From JAEXOD01 sp043805435 (GTDB lineage: Bacteria; Bacteroidota; Ignavibacteria; Ignavibacteriales; Melioribacteraceae), in assembly GCA_043805435.1 (NCBI GenBank), contig JAZDHY010000022.1:124001-188000 (forward strand): a stretch of DNA of 64,000 nucleotides, read 5' to 3'. The translations under genes and the position numbers were made by a program. The notes under the pieces are model-generated. The model made no database searches. It was not told the origin of the DNA and saw only the letters and a list, made by a program, of their open reading frames with translations. Of this stretch, positions 8,972 to 16,262 are shown piece after piece (position 1 is the first letter of the stretch; each line of letters starts with the position of its first letter).

Positions 8972-10456
8972 ATGGAAGATAAAACAAAAATCACTTTAGC
9001 TTATGGTGATGGTATTGGTCCAAATATTATGAAGGCTACTTTATCAATTCTTGATGCTGCCGGAGCAAGGCTTGAATATGATGAAATTGAAGTTGGAGAA
9101 AAATTATATTTGAAGGGTTTAACTTCGGGTATTTCCAACGATTCGTGGAATACAATCCGTAAAAATAAAATTTTATTAAAAGCACCTATTACTACTCCAC
9201 GTGGTGGTGGATATAAAAGTCTTAATGTTACAATTCGTACCTCTCTGGGATTATTTGCAAATGTACGCCCAATTAAAGCATACAGCCCTTACGTTCCCAC
9301 TTTATTTCCTAAAATGGATGTTGTTATAATACGCGAAAACGAGGAGGATTTATATACCGGTATAGAACACCAACAAACGGGCGATGTTGTTCAATGTTTG
9401 AAGCTGATATCCAAACCCGGAAGCGAAAGAATTGTACGTTATGCTTTTGAATACGCGCGTGTTTACGGAAGAAAACATGTTACCTGTATGACAAAAGACA
9501 ACATTATGAAACAGACCGACGGTTTATTTCATAAAATATTTCGCGATGTTGCAAGCGAATATAAAAACATACCAAGCGAACATAAAATAATAGATATTGG
9601 TTCTGCACTTGTTGCCGCTCGTCCTGAAGATTTGGATGTTATTGTTACTCTTAATTTATACGGCGATATTATTTCCGATATTGCTGCTTTAGTTGCCGGT
9701 TCAGTCGGTTTAGGCAGTTCAGCCAACGTGGGAGAGACATGTGCAATGTTTGAAGCAATACACGGCAGCGCACCCGATATTGCAGGGAAAGGCATTGCAA
9801 ACCCTTCAGGGCTGCTTAATGCGGCACTTATGATGTTAGTACATATTGGACAACCGGATGTTGCAGAAAGAATTCAAAACGCATGGTTTTTAACTTTGGA
9901 AGATGGAATACATACAGCAGATATATACAAGCTTGGAATAAGCAAAAGATTAGTAAATACTTTTGAATTTGCCGACGAGGTAATTAAAAGAATTGGTAAA
10001 GTATCGGAAAATATTTTTCATGCTCATTTTAATGAAAACTCCCCTGCTCCAATAAAAATAAAAATTAAAGAACCGATTTATGAAACCAAAGAATTAATTG
10101 GGGTTGATGTTTTTGTTGATTGGAAAGAAAAGGATAAAAACCCGAATATATTTGGTGAATTAATAAATGGAATTGATTTAGGAGAATTACAATTAAAACT
10201 TATAACAAACCGAGGAGTAAAAGTATATCCGGACGGAATTCCGGAAACATATTGCACCGATCATTGGAGATGTAGATTTGTTTCAAAACATTGTCCGGAA
10301 ATAAATGGCAGAGTAACGGAACTGGTGCCGATAAATCATAATAATATTATTGCCCTGCTTACACAATTTGAAATTAATAAATATGATGTAATAAAAACTG
10401 AAAATTTATATACATTTAACGGCATAAGAGGTTTTTCGTTGGGGCAAGGCGAATAA
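8972..10456 (+). CDS. icd: NADP-dependent isocitrate dehydrogenase, long form
   Basis: Oxidative decarboxylation of isocitrate to 2-oxoglutarate in the TCA cycle. The N-terminal two thirds is the isocitrate/isopropylmalate dehydrogenase fold: AYGDGIGP near the start, the substrate loop with IRENEEDLYTGIEH, the metal-binding aspartates in NLYGDIISDIAA, and the cofactor-loop GSAPDIAGKGIANP. About 150 extra C-terminal residues follow, as in the Thermus/Rickettsia-type enzymes and unlike the 416-residue E. coli enzyme. The ATG at 8972 has a GGAG five to six bases upstream and is preferred over an in-frame ATG at 8960 or TTG at 8942. The stop codon abuts that of the convergent radical SAM gene. 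Confidence 0.92.
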   Translation: MEDKTKITLAYGDGIGPNIMKATLSILDAAGARLEYDEIEVGEKLYLKGLTSGISNDSWNTIRKNKILLKAPITTPRGGGYKSLNVTIRTSLGLFANVRPIKAYSPYVPTLFPKMDVVIIRENEEDLYTGIEHQQTGDVVQCLKLISKPGSERIVRYAFEYARVYGRKHVTCMTKDNIMKQTDGLFHKIFRDVASEYKNIPSEHKIIDIGSALVAARPEDLDVIVTLNLYGDIISDIAALVAGSVGLGSSANVGETCAMFEAIHGSAPDIAGKGIANPSGLLNAALMMLVHIGQPDVAERIQNAWFLTLEDGIHTADIYKLGISKRLVNTFEFADEVIKRIGKVSENIFHAHFNENSPAPIKIKIKEPIYETKELIGVDVFVDWKEKDKNPNIFGELINGIDLGELQLKLITNRGVKVYPDGIPETYCTDHWRCRFVSKHCPEINGRVTELVPINHNNIIALLTQFEINKYDVIKTENLYTFNGIRGFSLGQGE

Positions 10457-11884
10457 TTAGTTTGAAAATTTAGCCAATAAAAACCTTAAGGAAATATTTG
10501 GATAATGAATTAATTGCTCAATAATCATCTTAAAAATATATTTAGGATATCGTTTAATAAAATACCAAATATTACCCGAATCAAACACATATTTATATTC
10601 AAGTTTATTTTTTATTTTTGTTAATTCATCGGTTGAAAGATGTCGGGTTTTAATATTTACATCCCAACAGTTGTATTTATCATAATCAAATAGATTAGTT
10701 ATAAGATTTTCTTTAATTAATTCGGCCCTTAAAACTGTTTTTGGATAAGGCGTTAAAACAAAAAATATTGGTAAATCAATTCCAATTCTTAGTGCATAAT
10801 TGTACGTGGCTTTTAACGATTCCTTATTATCGTGGGGTAAACCAAGTATTAGCCCGCCAATAACTGAAATATTTCTTTCTTTTAATTGTGAAACAACAAT
10901 TTCAGTTTGATCTACTTTTAACTGATTACCTTTATGGAGGTATTCAATACCTTCCTGTGTATTGTTTTCAATTCCTAAAAATACAGTCTCAACACCAACA
11001 TCTTTCATTAAATCAAGTAATTCTGTATTATTGCTTAATCCCTTAATGCTTGCCTGTAATCCAAATCTTAAATTAAGCTTTTCTTTAATAATGGCTTTAC
11101 AAATTTCTGCAAATCTTTTGCTGTCCAGAGTAATATTATCATCAACAAAAAAAAGAATTTTTGCTCCGTTATTTTTTGCATCTTTAATATCTGTAATAAT
11201 TCGTTCAATCGAAAATCTTCTAAAAGATTTTGAATACATTAATGTAATACTACAAAAATTACAGTCGTAAGTGCATCCTCTTGAAGTTTCAATCACATCT
11301 GCCTGCATGCCCATAACTTGAAATCCTTTGGTTAAGACTCTTGCTTTTCTATCAGGCAGTTTTAACGTACTTAAATCAATCGGTTTTCCGATTTGATTAT
11401 GAACGATTTTTTCGCCTTCTCTATAAGAAATATTATTAACGTCAGATAAGTTTTTATTAAAATATATTGCCTCAACTAACATATTAAATGCTATCTCCCC
11501 TTCACCTCTAACAATATAATCGAAATACTCTGACCCTTTTCTATCAAAAAATTCGTCCGAAATTACAGTTGGATGATAACCTCCAATAACTGTTATAATT
11601 TGATTATTGAATTCTTTTGTAACTTTTGCATAATTAAACACCACAGATTCTTGAAAAATCATACTGCTAAAACCAACTATATCAGGTTTTATGCTGTTGA
11701 GTGTATCGGCAAATGATTTATCCGGATTTTTTGCAATTACTAAATCAATAATTTTTACTTCACAAATTTCTTTATTTAAATTACCGGCTATTGAATTTAA
11801 TCCTAAATTTGGTATTTTTGCTAATCTATTGAAACCCAACAATGTTCGTTGATTTGCAACTAATAAGATTTTCAATTTTTTCAT
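10457..11884 (-). CDS. B12-binding-domain radical SAM protein
   Basis: Predicted radical SAM enzyme with an N-terminal cobalamin-binding-like Rossmann domain (residues about 1-150, including the VGFSSMIFQ and VIGGYHPTV strands) and a core with the [4Fe-4S] motif CTYDCNFC at Cys204, Cys208 and Cys211. The VRGEGE motif and the late GLILGLPHDN block are typical of the class that includes Mg-protoporphyrin cyclase, hopanoid methylase and other methyltransferase-like members. The substrate cannot be named from sequence. The ATG at 11884 has an AGAGA ribosome site; an upstream in-frame start would overlap the divergent neighbour and is rejected. It ends flush against icd. Confidence 0.87.
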   Translation of the reverse strand: MKKLKILLVANQRTLLGFNRLAKIPNLGLNSIAGNLNKEICEVKIIDLVIAKNPDKSFADTLNSIKPDIVGFSSMIFQESVVFNYAKVTKEFNNQIITVIGGYHPTVISDEFFDRKGSEYFDYIVRGEGEIAFNMLVEAIYFNKNLSDVNNISYREGEKIVHNQIGKPIDLSTLKLPDRKARVLTKGFQVMGMQADVIETSRGCTYDCNFCSITLMYSKSFRRFSIERIITDIKDAKNNGAKILFFVDDNITLDSKRFAEICKAIIKEKLNLRFGLQASIKGLSNNTELLDLMKDVGVETVFLGIENNTQEGIEYLHKGNQLKVDQTEIVVSQLKERNISVIGGLILGLPHDNKESLKATYNYALRIGIDLPIFFVLTPYPKTVLRAELIKENLITNLFDYDKYNCWDVNIKTRHLSTDELTKIKNKLEYKYVFDSGNIWYFIKRYPKYIFKMIIEQLIHYPNISLRFLLAKFSN

Positions 11885-11928
11885 AATTCTCTTTTTTTTT
11901 AATTTAAAATTACACAAATATTTTTTAA

Positions 11929-12153
11929 ATGCTAATAAAAACAATAAAACAAGTCAAAAAAATTATTATTGGAATTATAGGTTTGACCATATTAATTATT
12001 GGTGTTGCAATGTTAGTACTTCCGGGGCCGGCATTTATTGTAATTCCCATTGGTCTATCAATTTTAGCTACCGAATTTATTTGGGCTAAAAAATTATTAA
12101 CTAAAATAAAAACTAAAATATCGGAAAAGTTGCATTTTAAGGAAAAACAGTAA
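11929..12153 (+). CDS. small PGPGW-type transmembrane protein
   Basis: A 74-residue protein with two closely spaced hydrophobic segments (residues about 12-32 and 36-50) joined by the loop VLPGPAFIVIPIG, and a lysine-rich C-terminal tail. The L-P-G-P turn and the following L-A-x-E-F-x-W-A-K-K-L match the small putative membrane-protein family named for its PGPGW motif. Its function is unknown. It is divergent from the radical SAM gene, with only 44 bases between starts. No strong ribosome-binding site is seen. Confidence 0.7.
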   Translation: MLIKTIKQVKKIIIGIIGLTILIIGVAMLVLPGPAFIVIPIGLSILATEFIWAKKLLTKIKTKISEKLHFKEKQ

Positions 12154-12247
12154 AATTTATATTAAATTATAGTTGCAATATTAAATTAATTTTAATTAAC
12201 CGAATTTTTCAATTATTACATTTTTGTATTAAATATTATGAAAAATA

Positions 12248-15200
12248 ATGTATAAAATATATCATCTGCCATTAATTGTTTTTATATTTTTTTTAAGTTG
12301 TTCTGATATTTTTTCTCAATCCGAAAACTATATTTACAAGCATATTAAAATTGAAGACGGCCTATCGCAAAGTACAATTTTGGGAATGGTTCAAGATCGT
12401 TTGGGGTACATGTGGATTGGAACAGCTGATGGTTTGGATAGATATGATGGGTATAATATTAAAGTATATTCAAATAATTTTTCTGATTCAAATTCTATAT
12501 CCAATAACACTATCAATACTCCTTTTGAAGATAAATACGGTAATTTGTGGTTTGGGGTTTTAAGCGGCGAATTAAATTTATACAACAGGAAAAATGATAA
12601 TTTTATAATTTATGATGTTAAAAAAGATGCTGATCCAAAATTATTAAAATTAAGAGAGGAACAATTAGATTACCCCATGACAACTTATGGGCGAACAAGC
12701 AGTACGGCAATTACATCTATAACAGAAGATAATGACGGTAATTTGTGGGTTGGTACTTGGGGGCTTGGCTTATTTAAGTATTCACTAAAAAATAGTAAAA
12801 TTACTTTCCAGGGCGTAATTAATAACGTAGGCAACGCTAAAATTACAAAAATAACTAAAATAATATATTATAATAAAGAAATTTGGGTTTCCACTTTGGG
12901 TAATGGTATTTTTAGAATTAACGTTAACCAAAACAAAACAAACAATAATTATCATTATTCCATACGCAACAAATCAAGTAATTTACTTTCAGACGAAATA
13001 TTAACATTATTTATAAGTAAAAATAAGGTTTTATATATATCAACATATCAAAAAGGTGTTCAAACATTAGACCTTACTAAAAATCAAGTTACGCTTTTAT
13101 TTAAAAATCATCTTGTTAAATCTCGTATTACACAGTTATATCTAAATAATGTAATGACAATTGTGCAGGATAATAATAATTATATTTGGTTTGGTACATT
13201 TGGAAATGGATTATTTAGAATTTCCGATGATAATTTCAACGGCTTAACAAATTATACACATCAGCAATTTAACAAAGAGTCTTTAATTGATAACGATATA
13301 CTTTCACTGCATGTAGATAAAACAAATATTCTTTGGGTTGGAACTCATTTAGGAAAAGGTATTTCCAGATTAATTATCGGTAATATAAAATTTAATCTTC
13401 TTCAAAAAGAAAGTTTAAGTAATATTAAACTAAACGATGATGTTGTTTGGTCTGTTTATGAGGATAAAAGCAAAAAACTATGGATTGGCACTTATAGAGG
13501 CGGAATTAATGTTTATTACCAAAAGAATAACATAATTTCTTATTTAACTAAAGAAAATAGCAGAATAAATGATAATCATATTAGGTCAATTGATGAAGAT
13601 AGTTTTGGTAATATTTGGATTGGTACATATTCCGGCGGGTTAAATATTTATAATATAAAAACAAAAAAAATAAGTATATATAAAAATAACCCAACTGACA
13701 CTACTTCTATTGGGGCCAATCAAATTTTGGATATTTTAATGGATTCCGATTCAATTGTTTGGCTGGGTACTTATGGAGGTGGATTAAATAAATGTACTAT
13801 TCACAAAAATAGTTTTTATAAAAAGATTGAGTTTAAAAAATATATCCATTCTTCAAAAAAGAATTCCATAAGTGACGACAGAGTTTACAAGATTTTTAAG
13901 GCAAAAGACGGTAAATTGTTAATTGGTACTTATGGTGGTGGTTTTAATATTTTTGACCCGATAACTGAAAATTTTATATCTTACCAAAACAATCCTAACG
14001 ATATTCATAGCCTTAGTGATAACAGGGTTTTATCGGTAATTCAAAATAGTATTGGTGATATTTGGGTTGGAACATTTGGCGGAAATTTAAATAAATTCGA
14101 TTTGAGAAAAGGACAATTTATTAGATATGACCAAAATAACGGCCTAAACGGTAATGTTATTTATGGTATATTAGAAGACGATTTAGGTAATTTTTGGTTG
14201 AGCACAGATAACGGAATTATTAAATATAATTATTCTACCCAAATTGTTACTTATTTTGATGTTAATGACGGACTGCAAAGTTTAGAATATAGTGGCGGTG
14301 CATATTTAAAAACAAAAACCGGACAGATGTATTTTGGCGGCGTTTTAGGTCTAAATTATTTTTACCCTGATAGTATAAGAGAAAACATAAATATTCCCTC
14401 TGTTGTTATATCTTCAATTAAAATATTTGATAGAAAAATAGATGGTTATAAATCAAATTTATATTTAGATTATGACCAAAATTATTTGACTTTTGAATTT
14501 ACCGCTTTAGATTTTACTAACCCTGATAAAAATCAATATCTTTATAAATTAGAAAATTTTAATCAGTCGTGGATAATGACCGATTCAAAACATCGTATTG
14601 CAACTTACACTAATTTACCTCCGGGTAAATATACTTTTAGAGTTTTAGGTTCTAATAATGACGGCTTATGGAATGAAAAAGGCGTCTCAATTGAAATAAT
14701 AATTTATTCTCCCTTTTGGGAAAAATGGTGGTTTATATTATTAGCTCTTATGACTATTATTTTAATAATTTTTTCAATTATCTATACCCGATTTCAAAGC
14801 ATACTTGCGGTTGAAAGATTAAAAGCAAAACTTGCCGCCGATTTACACGATAATGTTGGTTCGGGATTAACTGAAATTTCTATATTAAGTGAATTAATAT
14901 CAGCCAAACTTCCTTATATTTCTGACGATATAAAATTAAATTTAGGCAAAATTAGTGAAACTGCAAGACATTTAGTTGATACAATGAGTGATATTGTTTG
15001 GGTTGTTAATCCCCAAAAAGATGCTCTTCATGATTTAATAATTAGATTAAGAGATTCGTATGGTGATATTTATTCATTTAAAGGAATTTCTTTCAAAACA
15101 CAAAATATAGATAAATTATCTAATATTAAATTAACTATGGAATATAAACAACACTTGTTTTTAATACTAAAAGAAGCATTGAATAATTCGTTAAAGCATA

Positions 15201-15451
15201 GTAATTGTTCTAAAATTATACTTGATGTTGCTATAAAAAACGGTATATTAACTATAATATTAAGTGATAATGGGAAGGGTATAGACAATTTTAATTTTTT
15301 GCATGGTAATGGAATTAGGAACATGAAATACCGTGCTCAATTAATAGATGGAAATCTGGTTTGGAATTCAAGTGAGATAAATGGAACATCAATTATCTTT
15401 TCATGTAAAATTGGCAATGGAATTAAATACATTAGAAAGTTTATAAATTAA
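12248..15451 (+). CDS. two-component sensor kinase with Reg_prop beta-propeller
   Basis: Membrane sensor of 1067 residues. A signal peptide (residues 1-24, ending about IFSQ) leads to a periplasmic region made of many Reg_prop propeller blades with the IWIGTYxGGLN signature. A Y_Y_Y domain follows (about 740-810, FTALDFTNPDKNQYLYKLE). After it comes one transmembrane helix (WWFILLALMTIILIIFSIIYT) and a HisKA_3-type kinase with the phospho-acceptor in DLHDNVGSGL (His867). The ATPase G box reads DNGKGID. Unlike the hybrid sensors of Bacteroides polysaccharide loci it lacks a receiver and an AraC domain; those roles are presumably filled by the separate regulator 12 bases downstream. It probably senses a ligand taken up by the neighbouring SusC/SusD pair (inference). 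Confidence 0.92.
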   Translation: MYKIYHLPLIVFIFFLSCSDIFSQSENYIYKHIKIEDGLSQSTILGMVQDRLGYMWIGTADGLDRYDGYNIKVYSNNFSDSNSISNNTINTPFEDKYGNLWFGVLSGELNLYNRKNDNFIIYDVKKDADPKLLKLREEQLDYPMTTYGRTSSTAITSITEDNDGNLWVGTWGLGLFKYSLKNSKITFQGVINNVGNAKITKITKIIYYNKEIWVSTLGNGIFRINVNQNKTNNNYHYSIRNKSSNLLSDEILTLFISKNKVLYISTYQKGVQTLDLTKNQVTLLFKNHLVKSRITQLYLNNVMTIVQDNNNYIWFGTFGNGLFRISDDNFNGLTNYTHQQFNKESLIDNDILSLHVDKTNILWVGTHLGKGISRLIIGNIKFNLLQKESLSNIKLNDDVVWSVYEDKSKKLWIGTYRGGINVYYQKNNIISYLTKENSRINDNHIRSIDEDSFGNIWIGTYSGGLNIYNIKTKKISIYKNNPTDTTSIGANQILDILMDSDSIVWLGTYGGGLNKCTIHKNSFYKKIEFKKYIHSSKKNSISDDRVYKIFKAKDGKLLIGTYGGGFNIFDPITENFISYQNNPNDIHSLSDNRVLSVIQNSIGDIWVGTFGGNLNKFDLRKGQFIRYDQNNGLNGNVIYGILEDDLGNFWLSTDNGIIKYNYSTQIVTYFDVNDGLQSLEYSGGAYLKTKTGQMYFGGVLGLNYFYPDSIRENINIPSVVISSIKIFDRKIDGYKSNLYLDYDQNYLTFEFTALDFTNPDKNQYLYKLENFNQSWIMTDSKHRIATYTNLPPGKYTFRVLGSNNDGLWNEKGVSIEIIIYSPFWEKWWFILLALMTIILIIFSIIYTRFQSILAVERLKAKLAADLHDNVGSGLTEISILSELISAKLPYISDDIKLNLGKISETARHLVDTMSDIVWVVNPQKDALHDLIIRLRDSYGDIYSFKGISFKTQNIDKLSNIKLTMEYKQHLFLILKEALNNSLKHSNCSKIILDVAIKNGILTIILSDNGKGIDNFNFLHGNGIRNMKYRAQLIDGNLVWNSSEINGTSIIFSCKIGNGIKYIRKFIN

Positions 15452-15463
15452 AAGGAATTACTT

Positions 15464-16102
15464 ATGATTAATGTAGCAATAGTTGAAGATAACAATACAA
15501 TTCGTGAAGGGCTTTCTGCTTTAATTAATGGTACAAACGGTTATTCCTGCTGCGGTGCTTTTTCAAATTGTGAGGATTTTTTAAAGATTTTATATAAAAC
15601 CGATGCGGATGTTGTATTAATGGATATAGGATTACCCGGGATGAATGGGATTGAGGGTGTAAAAAAAGCACTTATTATTAAACCCGAATTAAATATTTTA
15701 ATGTTAACTATTTATCAGGAAAATAATGTTGTTTTTGATGCATTGTGCGCCGGTGCATGCGGTTATCTTGTAAAAAAAACTCCTCCCTTAAGATTACTTG
15801 AAGCAATAAAAGAAGCATACGATGGTGGTTCTCCAATGAGTGCACAAATTGCAAGAAAAGTAATTTCGGTATTTCATCATAATCATAATTTGGCAAATAT
15901 CGAATCTCAGTATGAGTTAAGTAATAGAGAAAAAGAAGTTCTTTCGGCTTTAGCCGAAGGGAATAATTATCAAGAAATTGCCGATTCTCTTTTTATTAGT
16001 ATAGATACGGTACGTCATCATATTCGAAACATCTATAAAAAACTTCACGTTCACTCTCAATCCGAAGCTGTTTCTAAAGCAATTAGAAAAGGGCTAATAT
16101 AA
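15464..16102 (+). CDS. NarL/FixJ-family response regulator
   Basis: Receiver plus LuxR-type helix-turn-helix, 212 residues. The receiver has the acidic pair (VEDN, residues 7-10), the phospho-acceptor Asp54 in VLMDIGLPG, and the lysine in LVKKTPP. The C-terminal DNA-binding domain (about 147-210) has the LSNREKEVLSALAEG start and the recognition helix region ISIDTVRHHIRNIYKKL. It follows the propeller kinase by 12 bases with an AAAGGAA ribosome site, and the pair is almost certainly cognate (HisKA_3 kinases pair with NarL-type regulators). A terminator ends this two-gene unit. The likely target is the susC promoter region immediately downstream. Confidence 0.94.
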   Translation: MINVAIVEDNNTIREGLSALINGTNGYSCCGAFSNCEDFLKILYKTDADVVLMDIGLPGMNGIEGVKKALIIKPELNILMLTIYQENNVVFDALCAGACGYLVKKTPPLRLLEAIKEAYDGGSPMSAQIARKVISVFHHNHNLANIESQYELSNREKEVLSALAEGNNYQEIADSLFISIDTVRHHIRNIYKKLHVHSQSEAVSKAIRKGLI

Positions 16103-16109
16103 ACCACTT

Positions 16110-16132
16110 ACTGCATGTTTATGCAGTTTTTT
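16110..16132 (+). terminator. terminator after the response regulator
   Basis: A seven-pair stem ACTGCAT / ATGCAGT with a GTTT loop, followed by a run of T. It lies just after the regulator stop codon, so SusC/SusD transcription probably starts afresh downstream. Confidence 0.75.
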
Positions 16133-16159
16133 GTTAATTTTATTTATTTCGGTATATAA

Positions 16160-16185
16160 AACCACACACTTGTGTAGTTGTTTTT
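16160..16185 (+). promoter_or_regulatory. second hairpin in the susC leader
   Basis: An imperfect stem AACcACACA / TGTGTaGTT with a two-base loop is followed by GTTTTTA. It could be a back-up terminator or a leader hairpin upstream of susC; the short T-run makes the first only moderately likely. Confidence 0.35.
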
Positions 16186-16217
16186 AGGGCAAACAAATCC
16201 TTTTTTTGCATAGAGAA

Positions 16218-16236
16218 TAAAATGTCACACATTTTA
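16218..16236. promoter_or_regulatory. perfect palindrome upstream of susC, candidate operator
   Basis: TAAAATGT-CAC-ACATTTTA is a 19-base perfect inverted repeat with 8-base arms and a 3-base spacer, 26 bases before the susC start codon. It is not followed by a T-run, so it does not look like a terminator. A dimeric regulator such as the NarL-type protein encoded just upstream could bind it (inference). Confidence 0.5.
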
Positions 16237-16262
16237 CTTTATTCATTAAAACAGGAGCAATT

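Noticed and set aside
11885..11944. Upstream start of the radical SAM gene
   Set aside because: It would overlap the divergent PGPGW gene and give a lysine-rich leader absent from the family; the ATG at 11884 has a ribosome site.
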